Assembly: GCF_003316845.1 (NCBI RefSeq)
Contig: NZ_QMIK01000001.1
Coordinates: 806,001-870,000, forward strand
Reading direction: 5' to 3'
Origin: Cognataquiflexum aquatile
Lineage (GTDB): Bacteria > Bacteroidota > Bacteroidia > Cytophagales > Cyclobacteriaceae
DNA: 64,000 bases
Under the pieces are notes generated by a model. That model was not told the DNA's origin, searched no databases, and saw only the letters and a list, made by a program, of their open reading frames with translations. The translations under genes and the position numbers were made by a program. Every line of letters starts with the position of its first letter. The stretch's first letter is position 1. Positions 26,767 to 35,842 of the stretch are shown piece by piece.

Positions 26767-27654
26767 ATGACAAATTCCATTGTCAGACCTCAACCATTCT
26801 GGCTTGACAAATATGAATACCCATTTTCATCAAAATACTTTGAGGTGGGTCCTCATAAACTTCATTACATCGATGAAGGAAAAGGAGAAATTTTGCTGTT
26901 TGTTCACGGTACCCCTTCATGGAGTTTTGATTTCAGGAATGTCATCAAGTCCATGTGCAAAACCCACCGATGTATCGCCATTGACCATATCGGTTTTGGA
27001 TTATCAGATAAACCTAAAGTCTATGATTATAGCACCCAAACCCACAGCAAAACTTTGGAGAAATTTATCCTCGAAATGGATCTTTCAAACATTACCATGT
27101 TTGTCCACGATTTTGGAGGTCCGATTGGATTGGATGTGGCGATCCGGCATCCGGAGAGGTTCAAGGGATTTGTCATTCTCAACTCATGGCTTTGGAGTAG
27201 TGAAATCGAGCCTGATTACATCAAATTGAAGAAAATCCTTAACAGTCCTTTGCTGCCATTTTTATACAGGCAATTAAATTTCTCTCCCAAATTCATTTTG
27301 CCCGGCTCATTTGGAGAAAAGAAACTAAACAGCAAACTCAAAACCCAATACACTAAACCTTTTGCCAACAGTAGCGAAAGATACGGTGCATTGGCTTTTG
27401 CACATTCTCTGAGAGATGACCAAGATTGGTTTGAGGAACTTTGGCAAAAGCGGTCCATTATTCAAGATAAACCGGTATTGTTTATTTGGGGAATGAAAGA
27501 TCCGGTGATCAAAGCCCACTATTTGAAGAAATTTGAAAGCGGATTTCCCAATCACCAAACAGTCAAAATCGCCTCAGCAGGCCATTTCCCTCAGGAAGAG
27601 GAACCGGAACAGGTTATCCATGGAATAAATGAATGGCTGAAAAGGAATAAATAA
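26767..27654 (+). CDS. Alpha/beta hydrolase, haloalkane-dehalogenase-like, 295 aa
   Basis: The fold and motifs match the haloalkane dehalogenase/epoxide hydrolase group: oxyanion region FVHGTPSWSF at about 46-54, nucleophile Asp115 in VHDFGGPIGL, acid Asp in FIWGMKDPV, and His in SAGHFPQEEE. The residue after the nucleophile is Phe, where true dehalogenases have the halide-binding Trp. Dehalogenation is therefore doubtful, and a general esterase or epoxide hydrolase is as likely. I took the ATG at 26767, just before TNSIVRPQPFWLDKYEYPF. It lies 114 bases after the Crp/Fnr stop on the same strand and may be its target. Confidence 0.85.
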   Translation: MTNSIVRPQPFWLDKYEYPFSSKYFEVGPHKLHYIDEGKGEILLFVHGTPSWSFDFRNVIKSMCKTHRCIAIDHIGFGLSDKPKVYDYSTQTHSKTLEKFILEMDLSNITMFVHDFGGPIGLDVAIRHPERFKGFVILNSWLWSSEIEPDYIKLKKILNSPLLPFLYRQLNFSPKFILPGSFGEKKLNSKLKTQYTKPFANSSERYGALAFAHSLRDDQDWFEELWQKRSIIQDKPVLFIWGMKDPVIKAHYLKKFESGFPNHQTVKIASAGHFPQEEEPEQVIHGINEWLKRNK

Positions 27655-27659
27655 AGCCC

Positions 27660-27688
27660 AAGCTTTAAAACGAGAGCTTTTTTTTCCT
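27660..27688 (+). terminator. Intrinsic terminator of the hydrolase gene
   Basis: The stem AAGCTTT / AGAGCTT (27660-27666 and 27673-27679) with a 6-base loop is followed by T8. Confidence 0.65.
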
Positions 27689-27712
27689 CAGAATTATTAA
27701 TGGTATGAATAT

Positions 27713-28306
27713 CTATTCATTTGCCTCTGCCAATATCCTTTCAGTTGCCTTCAATTTTCTGTTGTAATATTTGAAAACCCAATAAGAAAAGCCCAAAAAG
27801 AACATTACACCCAATGGAAAGTACAACATCCAAAAAAGTGGAGTCGGGTTCAAACTTACACCCTGTATGGACAATAACACCGGAACACCGATCACCATCA
27901 GAAACAATCCTAAGGAAACATTCAGCTTTTGAAGTTTCTGAAATCTGAGTTTTTGTTCTCCAAAGACCTGAATTGTCTCCAAATAGGTTTGAGCTGCAAG
28001 ATTTACTTTTCGCATAGCCCTGACCGATTGAAGGGAAATGATAGGAAGAATCAGGAGCAAAGCGATCGAAATCACCCCAAAAAACTGAATCAGAGGCTCT
28101 TCCAATTTTGGGACATTTACTGAAAGATACGCTGCTCCCAAATAGCAGATGAAGGTTCCGATATATTCCGGAAGGGCTATTTTTTTCAAGTTGTTATGGT
28201 ATTGGTCTTTTGTCATTTTTTCTATCATTTGTTGGTTTAGTATTTCTTGTTTTTCTACTCTTTTGCTCAGGTCATTCCAGGCGAGCTTCATTTCTTCAAG
28301 TTCCAT
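27713..28306 (-). CDS. Two-to-four-helix membrane protein paired with an ECF sigma factor, 197 aa
   Basis: The start at 28306 (MELEEMKLAWNDLSKRVEKQ) follows an overlap of 11 bases with the sigma gene; the longer frame reads back into it. The N-terminal 45 residues form a charged helix. Paired hydrophobic segments follow at about 50-65 and 72-90, and again at about 125-145 and 152-172, with a basic tail after them. The position suggests an anti-sigma or signalling partner that sequesters the sigma factor at the membrane. It has no recognisable zinc-finger anti-sigma domain. The role is inferred from context only. Confidence 0.75.
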   Translation of the reverse strand: MELEEMKLAWNDLSKRVEKQEILNQQMIEKMTKDQYHNNLKKIALPEYIGTFICYLGAAYLSVNVPKLEEPLIQFFGVISIALLLILPIISLQSVRAMRKVNLAAQTYLETIQVFGEQKLRFQKLQKLNVSLGLFLMVIGVPVLLSIQGVSLNPTPLFWMLYFPLGVMFFLGFSYWVFKYYNRKLKATERILAEANE

Positions 28307-28802
28307 AATCAGCGTTTTTTTTGATTTGAGATTTAAGTTTTTCTTTGATTCGGGAGATTTTCGTTCCCACATTACTTATTGAGATTCCTACAATTTCCGC
28401 TATCTCCTCGTGGGATTTACCTTCTAGGAAAAGCAGGATAATTCCTTTTTCTAGCAGATTCAATTGTTGGATATGTTCGTAAAGAAGCTTGATTCTATCT
28501 TCCTCCGCCTTGTCGCTTTCGTCTGTCAGCCTGTCCATTTCCAATTCAAAAGGAATTGTGACAGGCCTTTTTTTGGATTGCTTGAGATGAAAGATGGCAG
28601 TATTGAGCGCTACCCTGTACATCCAGGTGCTTACTTTTGATTGTTCATGAAAGCTGCCAAAGGATTTCCAAAGCTGGTAAACGATCTCCTGATAAAGGTC
28701 TTTTCTGTCCTGCTTTTCATCCGTATAAAGTGTCGTGATTTTGTATATCAGACCTTCATTGGCTTTAATAACTTTGGTAAAATGCTCTTTTATATCCATC
28801 AA
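28296..28802 (-). CDS. ECF RNA polymerase sigma factor, 168 aa
   Basis: Sigma region 2 is at about residues 10-75 (DRKDLYQEIVYQLWKSFGSF, then KVSTWMYRVALNTA). Region 4 is at about 112-160 (a LLFLEGKSHEEIAEIVGIS segment followed by NVGTKISRIKEKLK). The length is typical of ECF sigmas. It overlaps the membrane-protein gene by 11 bases, which points to translational coupling with a regulator. No obvious target promoter motif could be found in the window. Confidence 0.92.
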   Translation of the reverse strand: MMDIKEHFTKVIKANEGLIYKITTLYTDEKQDRKDLYQEIVYQLWKSFGSFHEQSKVSTWMYRVALNTAIFHLKQSKKRPVTIPFELEMDRLTDESDKAEEDRIKLLYEHIQQLNLLEKGIILLFLEGKSHEEIAEIVGISISNVGTKISRIKEKLKSQIKKNADYGT

Positions 28803-28942
28803 GAATCAATCTTCACTGCATTAGTATGTCAAGTTTCAAAAAAATCACAGATGAGAAGCAAAATTTTTTTTCATATGCCAACATATGATTGATATTGGTC
28901 ATTATCGGGTATCACAGCTATTTTCCAATCTTTTATTTTTGG

Positions 28943-28974
28943 TTGTAGGAAAAACCCAAAACCTGCTAACTTTA
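28943..28974 (+). promoter_or_regulatory. Candidate promoter of the FAH-family gene
   Basis: A -33 TTG at 28943-28945 and a near-consensus -7 box TAACTTTA at 28967-28974 are separated by 21 bases, close to the Bacteroidota arrangement. They lie about 40 bases before the start codon. Confidence 0.4.
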
Positions 28975-29012
28975 AAACTTTGTAACCTTAACAACCTAAT
29001 AACCTCAAATAC

Positions 29013-29864
29013 ATGAAACTTATTCGCTTTGGAGAAACAGGAAAAGAAAAACCGGGAATCGTCGCACCTGATGGAAAATGGCTGGACTGCAGCGGTTTTG
29101 GTGAAGATTGGTCAGAAGAATTTTTAGAAAAAAATGGTCTGGAAAGACTGAAATCATGGCTTGACTCAAACATTCATAACATTCAGGAAATCAGTGATAA
29201 AACACGCCTTGGTTCACCCATCAAAAGACCATCTAAAATACTCTGCGTGGGATTGAATTATTCCCTGCATGCCAAAGAAAGCGGCATGCCTGTTCCCGAA
29301 GTTCCTATACTTTTTATGAAAGCAACCTCGTCACTTTGCGGTCCTTTTGATCCGATTTTGATTCCGATAAATTCCACCAAAACCGATTGGGAAGTGGAGT
29401 TGGCGGTGGTAATCGGCAAGAAAGCAACCTATGTATCCAAAGAAGAAGCGATGGATTATGTGGCCGGTTATGTACTTCACAACGATGTCAGCGAAAGGGA
29501 TTTTCAATTGCACCACGGTGGTCAGTGGGTCAAAGGAAAAAGTGCAGACCACTTTGCTCCTCTTGGACCATATTTGGTTACCAAAGATGAAATCTCCGAT
29601 CCACACAACCTGCGACTTTGGCTTAAAGTCAACGGCGAAACCATGCAGGACAGCAATACCTCAGACTTGGTTTTTGGCATTCCGACATTGGTTTCATACA
29701 TCAGCCAATACATGACATTGTTACCTGGAGATGTGATTTCGACTGGAACACCTTCAGGCGTAGGTTTGGGATTGAAACCACCACGCTACCTCAATCCGGG
29801 AGATGTGGTCGAATTGGGAATTGATGGATTGGGAACGGCGAGGCAGGTTGCGAAGCAAGCTTAA
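29013..29864 (+). CDS. Fumarylacetoacetate hydrolase-family enzyme, probable 2,4-diketo-3-deoxy-L-fuconate hydrolase, 283 aa
   Basis: The FAH catalytic domain covers about residues 70-283: KILCVGLNYSLHAKESG, the metal-binding Glu motif DWEVELAVVIG, and DVISTGTPSGVGLGL near the end. The short N-terminal domain (MKLIRFGETGKEKPGIV) is typical of the sugar-acid branch. Such enzymes cleave the diketo acid to pyruvate and lactate in the non-phosphorylated L-fucose route. The following SDR and fucose permease on the same strand support this role. The fuconate dehydratase and the deoxyfuconate dehydrogenase of that route are not in this window. Confidence 0.87.
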   Translation: MKLIRFGETGKEKPGIVAPDGKWLDCSGFGEDWSEEFLEKNGLERLKSWLDSNIHNIQEISDKTRLGSPIKRPSKILCVGLNYSLHAKESGMPVPEVPILFMKATSSLCGPFDPILIPINSTKTDWEVELAVVIGKKATYVSKEEAMDYVAGYVLHNDVSERDFQLHHGGQWVKGKSADHFAPLGPYLVTKDEISDPHNLRLWLKVNGETMQDSNTSDLVFGIPTLVSYISQYMTLLPGDVISTGTPSGVGLGLKPPRYLNPGDVVELGIDGLGTARQVAKQA

Positions 29865-29866
29865 AT

Positions 29867-29884
29867 AATTCAGAATTCTGAATT
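29867..29884. repeat. 18-base perfect palindrome
   Basis: AATTCAGAATTCTGAATT begins three bases after the FAH stop. It could be a weak hairpin; no T-run follows. The next gene is 170 bases away. Confidence 0.5.
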
Positions 29885-30047
29885 AACTCCCATCCTTAAA
29901 TTTTGGTGCAAATAGAATGGTAATTCACCATAAATCTGGTTAAATGATATAGTTGTCCGATACATCGGTCTTCCGACTTCCGTCTTCTGTCCCATTTGAA
30001 GTGAAAATTGGGTTACTGTCAAAGAAGCTGATATCCTCTAAATTTAG

Positions 30048-30833
<786 letters not shown>

Positions 30834-31052
30834 GTGGGAAGTAAGAAGTGGGAAGTATGAAGTATGAAGTATCGAGTTATAAAGTAACAATGATCAAGAT
30901 TTCATTTCAAGAAAAAGGCCTAAATTCCTATCCAAGCAATGTATTGAAAATCAGTTAACCAATTAACCTTTAACCAAATAACCTTTGACCAGATAACCTT
31001 TAACCCACTAACAAATAACCCATTAACCAAATAACCAATTAACCTTTAACCA
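30834..31052. repeat. GAAGT and TTAACC tandem-repeat spacer
   Basis: First comes a run of GGGAAGTAAGAAGT-type units (30837-30870). Then about 100 bases of degenerate AACCTTTAACCAAATAACC units (30954-31052) reach the fucP start. No operator palindrome stands out. Confidence 0.8.
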
Positions 31053-31056
31053 CAAA

Positions 31057-32352
31057 ATGCCCAGAACCTCCCTTCTCCCAAAAGCCCTCCTCCTCCCCTT
31101 TATCTTGATTACTTCATTGTTTGCGTTGTGGGGATTTGCCAACGACATTACCAATCCTATGGTGGCGGCATTTAAGCGGGTTTTGGAGTTGAATAACGTT
31201 CAAGCGTCCTTGGTGCAGATGGCTTTTTATGGAGGCTACTTTACTATGGCACTTCCTGCGGCGCTTTTTATCAAGAAATACAGTTACAAAACAGGGGTTT
31301 TGATCGGGATGGGATTGTACGCATTTGGTGCTTTGCTTTTCTACCCTGCCGCTGCTTGGGAAAGCTATTTCTTCTTTCTAATTGCTCTTTATGTACTGAC
31401 TTTCGGATTGGCTTTTTTGGAAACTACCGCCAACCCTTATGTGCTGTCCATGGGTTCAGAGGAAACTGCAACCCAAAGACTGAACCTTGCGCAGGCTTTT
31501 AACCCAATGGGCGCTTTGGCAGGTCTTTTTGTTGCCAAAGAATTTATCCTCAATGCCCTTCAATCCAACAATAAAGATGCTGCGGGAAATATTATCTATG
31601 AAACTTTGGATGAATCTGCCAAAGCCATTGTCCGTACCAATGACCTGATGGTAATCCGAAACCCTTATGTGATGTTGGGATTGGTGGTCATCGTTTTGGG
31701 ATTGGTCATTGCCTTTGCCAAAATGCCTGAAAACAAAACCAACAACGGCAAACTTGACTTTTGGCCTTCCATGAAACGGCTTTCCAAGCAAAAGCAATTC
31801 GTGGAAGGGGTCTTGGCACAGATGTTTTATGTCGGGGCACAGATTATGGTCTGGACGTACATCTATCAATATGCCGAAGCCATCGGTATTGACAATGCTT
31901 CCGCCGTGAATTATGCGTATGCGGCTTTGATCCTGTTTTTGGTGGGAAGGTGGATCTGTACATTTTTGTTCAGGTACTTCCCTCCTGCCAAATTGCTGTT
32001 CTATTTCTCCGTTTTGGCGGGAGCTTTCACACTTGGTGCCATGTTTATTGAGGGGATTTATGGGCTTTATTCTTTGGTGGGAATCTCCTTTGCCATGTCG
32101 CTGATGTTTCCAACAATTTATGGAATTGCATTGGAAGGGTTGGGAGAAGATGGGAAGTACGGCGCAGCCTTTCTGGTAATGGCGATTGTGGGAGGCGCGA
32201 TCATGCCGACACTTCAGGGAGTTATTCTTGATTTTGGAGGCCCTGCCTATGATGACATCCTGATCATGGGAGTAACGGAAGTTAATTTCTCTTTTGTACT
32301 GCCTTTGCTATGTTTTGTGGTGGTTGGGGTTTTTGGATTTAGGAGAAAGTAA
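31057..32352 (+). CDS. fucP: L-fucose:H+ symporter (FucP-type MFS permease), 431 aa
   Basis: This is a major-facilitator sugar transporter with about twelve helices. It has the FucP hallmarks LFALWGFANDITNPMVAAF at about 20-38, the QMAFYGGYFTMALPAALF segment and GLAFLETTANPYVLSMG near 120. This matches the family of fucose/glucose/galactose:proton symporters. It is the third gene of the fucose cluster after the FAH and SDR genes. The spacer before it is repeat-filled, so it may have its own promoter. The fucose specificity is supported by the neighbours but other hexoses are possible. Confidence 0.9.
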   Translation: MPRTSLLPKALLLPFILITSLFALWGFANDITNPMVAAFKRVLELNNVQASLVQMAFYGGYFTMALPAALFIKKYSYKTGVLIGMGLYAFGALLFYPAAAWESYFFFLIALYVLTFGLAFLETTANPYVLSMGSEETATQRLNLAQAFNPMGALAGLFVAKEFILNALQSNNKDAAGNIIYETLDESAKAIVRTNDLMVIRNPYVMLGLVVIVLGLVIAFAKMPENKTNNGKLDFWPSMKRLSKQKQFVEGVLAQMFYVGAQIMVWTYIYQYAEAIGIDNASAVNYAYAALILFLVGRWICTFLFRYFPPAKLLFYFSVLAGAFTLGAMFIEGIYGLYSLVGISFAMSLMFPTIYGIALEGLGEDGKYGAAFLVMAIVGGAIMPTLQGVILDFGGPAYDDILIMGVTEVNFSFVLPLLCFVVVGVFGFRRK

Positions 32353-32359
32353 AAGTAAA

Positions 32360-32545
32360 GTCTCACGCAAAGACGCGAAGGCGCAAAGGAAGAGGAAAAG
32401 GAATATCTCACGAAGACACAAAGGAGGATTTATGCTATCCTGCTTCTCCAAGAGGAGAATTTGTCCCACGCAAAGACGCCAAAACGCAAAAGAAGAGAAA
32501 AAGGAATATCCCACGAAGGCACGAAGACACAAAGAAAAAAATTGA
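32360..32545. repeat. CACGCAAAGACGC / CACGAAGACACAAAG repeat block
   Basis: Four degenerate copies of a CACGxAAGxCxCxAAGGCGCAAAGG unit follow fucP. The same unit recurs five times at 58936-59175. The next stretch to 32870 holds no gene that I can support. Confidence 0.85.
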
Positions 32546-32870
32546 GGAAATATCCAAAAACACAATCTTTGGCACTGAAAGACCATGAAGTGGTCAAATA
32601 TTAATAACCCCGGGTAAGGAATGTAACACAGCGAAAAAAGAAACTAATAATCTTTGGTTTTTGGCCGAAACAAAGTCGACTGAGAAAGATGCTTTTCTCC
32701 AAAAACAGGGAAGTATGAAATGCGTGGCGAACTGTTGCCTAAACATGCTTATTCTGACATAATAACCCTCTACTACGAAATAAAATAGAAAGCTGTGACT
32801 TGACTACCGGTGTCAAAGATTATGGTTTTCCTTTTTCTCATTTTTTTCAATATTTTGAGCAATTAATTTC
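32546..32870. other. Gene-free stretch of 325 bases
   Basis: I see no gene, clear terminator or repeat here. Short reading frames break quickly. It should contain the promoter of the DoxX-like gene. Confidence 0.4.
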
Positions 32871-34181
32871 ATGCTCATGCAAGAAACAACCACAACTTGG
32901 TCCCTCTTTGGAAGAATATCCTTCCGTTTCGCTTTCATTTATTACCTGATCTATTTCAATCCCCTCGGATTAATAAGTGGAATTCCGGGAATGTATTATT
33001 TGACCGAAGCGATCAATTACCCCTTCGATATTTTTATCCATTGGTTTAATGACAATTTCCTCCATATCAGAAAAGAATTGGTTCCAATGGGTGGAAGCGG
33101 TGATACAAGCTATGGTTGGGCACAGTTGTTTTCCTATTTCTTTTTGGCTGCCGTAGGTGCATTGATCTGGTCAATTCTGGATTATAAAAAAACAGCCTAC
33201 CCCAAGCTCCACTATTGGCTATGCATATTGCTTCGTTACAGTCTTGCGGGAATTGCATTTACTTATGGGATTTTGAAAGTCTTTGCCATGCAGATGTATT
33301 TTCCAAACATGAGTCAATTGGCAACACCATTAGGAGATTATCTGCCGATGCGGTTTTCATGGCTGTTTATTGGTTACAGTACGCCTTATCAGATGTTTTC
33401 AGGCTTCGCTGAAGTAATGGTTGCATTGCTTTTGGTGTGGAGAAGGACAGCGCTTTTGGGGGCTTTGTTGGCTATCGGAGTATTTGCCAATGTAGCCATG
33501 CTAAACCTAGCCTATGACATTCCTGTCAAGATTTATTCCCTGAATCTTTTGGTAGCTTCTATATTTTTGGTTTGGCAAGAAAGGTCCAGGCTCTTGGGAT
33601 TTTTTCTCCAAAACCAAACGGTGGCACCCTCCACTCTTTATGAAATGCATTGGTCCAAAAAATGGCAACGCATTGGCCGGATTGTTTTAAAATCAGTCTT
33701 TATTGTTTTGAGTTTTGGTTTAGGCACCTACAATTATTATCAATATTATGTCCAATTCCACGAAGAAAATACCAAAATCCTTGAACCTATCCAGCCCGGT
33801 ATGTACCATGTTGAGTTGTTTGTAAAAAACGGCGATACCATTCCCGAAAGTCTCGCTGATTCACTGAGATGGCGGGATATTATCTTTGATTACAATGGTT
33901 CAGGCAGTCTTTCTGCTCAGGATTCCAGTCTGAGGATGAGATATGGAAGGGCTTATTTCAGCTATTTGCCGGACAGTTTAGGAACTCAATTGGAATGGAG
34001 GTTGTCAAGTTGGGACAGTTTGCCAGTTGCAACTTTTAAAATGGATTTACCTTCTGAGGGCAAAATGATTTTGACCGGTGCAAAGAAAGACGATTCACTT
34101 TATGTGGTTTTGCAAAAACTCAATCGCCATTTTCCATTGACAGAAAGGCAATTCCATTGGATCAGCGAAGCAAACAGATAA
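32871..34181 (+). CDS. DoxX-like polytopic membrane protein with a C-terminal periplasmic domain, 436 aa
   Basis: About eight hydrophobic segments are spread over residues 15-290. A DoxX-like core includes YGILKVFAMQMYFPNMSQL and the GFAEVMVALLLVWRR segment. After the last helix (about 268-287) comes a soluble C-terminal domain of about 145 residues with beta-strand character (YHVELFVKNGDTIPESLADS). The family in Bacteroidota is annotated as DoxX-like or hypothetical; the function is unknown. It stands alone before the sigma/FecR operon. Confidence 0.78.
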   Translation: MLMQETTTTWSLFGRISFRFAFIYYLIYFNPLGLISGIPGMYYLTEAINYPFDIFIHWFNDNFLHIRKELVPMGGSGDTSYGWAQLFSYFFLAAVGALIWSILDYKKTAYPKLHYWLCILLRYSLAGIAFTYGILKVFAMQMYFPNMSQLATPLGDYLPMRFSWLFIGYSTPYQMFSGFAEVMVALLLVWRRTALLGALLAIGVFANVAMLNLAYDIPVKIYSLNLLVASIFLVWQERSRLLGFFLQNQTVAPSTLYEMHWSKKWQRIGRIVLKSVFIVLSFGLGTYNYYQYYVQFHEENTKILEPIQPGMYHVELFVKNGDTIPESLADSLRWRDIIFDYNGSGSLSAQDSSLRMRYGRAYFSYLPDSLGTQLEWRLSSWDSLPVATFKMDLPSEGKMILTGAKKDDSLYVVLQKLNRHFPLTERQFHWISEANR

Positions 34182-34286
34182 TCAAGCGATATATATTTTT
34201 ATTATGCATAGGGGTAAACAGGTTTTCAGGTTTCTTTTTATATAAAGACCCAATATCTTAACTTGCACGAAAGCATTGGATTTTTC

Positions 34287-34868
34287 ATGCAGGCGACAGA
34301 CCAACAGGTTTTTTCTAACATTCAATCCGGAGATACTGCCTCATTTGAGATGCTGTTCAAAACCCATTATAACTCCCTTTGCCGCTTTGCATTGTCCTTT
34401 CTCAAGGATCCGGATGATGCTGAAGAAACAGTGCAGGCTGTTTTTATTGGCTTTTGGGAAAAGAAAAAAACCATTCAGGTAGATACTTCGCTGAAATCTT
34501 ACTTATACAGAAGTGTCCGAAATGCCTGTCTCAATGAGATCAAAAGACAGAAAGTCCGAAAATTGCACGCTGATTCACTTCAAGCTGAAGGTGAACCGCA
34601 GAGTCAGCCTTCTGACCATTTGGCAATCCGAAAAGAGTTAGAGACCAAAATCCATGAAGCTTTGGAAACCCTACCCGAGCAATGCAGGTTGATCTTCAAG
34701 ATGAGCAGGTTTGAAGAACTCAAATACCATGAAATCGCCGACCAATTGCAATTGTCAGTCAAAACAGTTGAAAATCAAATGGGCAAAGCATTGAAGCTTA
34801 TGCGCGTCCAATTGAAAGACTATATTCCATTGATCACCATCTTGATAGGAAGGCTGTTAGAACCATGA
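34287..34868 (+). CDS. ECF sigma factor of the FecI/Bacteroidetes type, 193 aa
   Basis: I chose the ATG at 34287 (MQATDQQVFSNIQSGD) over an upstream TTG. Region 2 is seen in the DPDDAEETVQAVFIGFWEKK segment and LKSYLYRSVRNACLNEIKR. Region 4 is seen in CRLIFKMSRFEELKYHEIAD, then SVKTVENQMGKALKLMR. The stop overlaps the FecR start by four bases (ATGA), the classic sigma/anti-sigma coupling. It belongs to the three-gene signalling operon 34287-37535. The signal source is presumably an envelope protein with an STN domain. Confidence 0.95.
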   Translation: MQATDQQVFSNIQSGDTASFEMLFKTHYNSLCRFALSFLKDPDDAEETVQAVFIGFWEKKKTIQVDTSLKSYLYRSVRNACLNEIKRQKVRKLHADSLQAEGEPQSQPSDHLAIRKELETKIHEALETLPEQCRLIFKMSRFEELKYHEIADQLQLSVKTVENQMGKALKLMRVQLKDYIPLITILIGRLLEP

Positions 34869-35842
34869 ACGAGAATATAGAACATATCGAAGACCTGATC
34901 GGCAAAATCATTGTCGGTGAAGCTTCCGAGGCTGAAATCCGGGAGCTGGGGGAATGGTGTGCTCTATCGGCTGAAAACCAAAAATACCTCGATGATGCCA
35001 AGCTGATTTATGAAAAAGCACAGTTGCCGGGCAAGGAGGAATTTGATGCAGATGCTGCTTGGGAAAAGGTTCAAAATCAGATTCATGGGAAAGACAAGAA
35101 ACCATGGTTCATTTTTCCGACATGGGGAATTGCCGCCGGGTTGATTCTGATATTTGCTTTGACTTTCATTTTTTATTCCATCCGACAATCTTCCCAAACT
35201 CAGGAATTCCAATTCACTGCTGACTTAACGGTGGTTTCTCAAAAGATGCCTGACCTTACCGAAATTTCGCTGAACAAAAATTCGGATGTCAGGGTCGATT
35301 ACAATGAAAGAAAAAAAACCGGAACCATCCATTTGTCCGGTGAAGCTTTGATCAATATCCCTGATTCCAAAAAAGTCAATTGGACTGTTCAGGCAGGAGA
35401 ACTGCATATTGATGATATCGGTACTGTATTTCATGTCAAAGCTTTCCCTGACAGTGCCATTGTGGAAGTTACTGTTCAGGAAGGAATGGTCAGGTTTTAC
35501 AAGGATGATGTAGAAGGAATTACTCTCTCAGCCGGGGAAAAAGGAATCTATGACAAAGACCTGAATACTTTTGCCAAGTTGGAGGCAGATCCGAATGTAG
35601 CTGCATTTGTAACCAAATCTTTTGATTTTCAGGAAGAAGAACTCGGTCAGGTTTTGGCCAGTCTTTCTCAAGTATATGGAAGGAAAATTGTAATGGATGG
35701 CGATATTTCCGGTTGTAGGTTGACAGTTAATTTTGAAAATGAAGACCTGAATACCATTCTTGAAATAATCGGAGAGACACTCGGTCTTAAAGTCATCGAT
35801 GAAGGTTCCCAAATCAAAATTTCCGGGGATGGCTGCTTTTAA
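34865..35842 (+). CDS. FecR-family anti-sigma factor, 325 aa
   Basis: A short cytoplasmic sigma-binding region (about 1-75, with the IREL/W motif EIRELGEWCALSAEN) is followed by a single transmembrane helix at about 83-103 (TWGIAAGLILIFALTFIFY). The periplasmic FecR domain is at about 120-230. A C-terminal DUF4974/STN-like domain (about 248-325, FDFQEEELGQVLASLSQ) follows. It should sequester the upstream sigma factor until an outer-membrane signal arrives. It overlaps both neighbours and so is translationally coupled. Confidence 0.93.
   Translation: MNENIEHIEDLIGKIIVGEASEAEIRELGEWCALSAENQKYLDDAKLIYEKAQLPGKEEFDADAAWEKVQNQIHGKDKKPWFIFPTWGIAAGLILIFALTFIFYSIRQSSQTQEFQFTADLTVVSQKMPDLTEISLNKNSDVRVDYNERKKTGTIHLSGEALINIPDSKKVNWTVQAGELHIDDIGTVFHVKAFPDSAIVEVTVQEGMVRFYKDDVEGITLSAGEKGIYDKDLNTFAKLEADPNVAAFVTKSFDFQEEELGQVLASLSQVYGRKIVMDGDISGCRLTVNFENEDLNTILEIIGETLGLKVIDEGSQIKISGDGCF

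Noticed and set aside
28296-28372. Longer start (28372) for the membrane partner of the ECF sigma factor
   Set aside because: It would overlap the sigma gene by 77 bases and add only charged residues read from it. The ATG at 28306 gives a normal N-terminus.
32294-32545. Plus-strand frame of 83 codons rich in Lys/Arg
   Set aside because: It begins inside fucP and continues in the CACGCAAAGACGC repeat block; no independent start or family.
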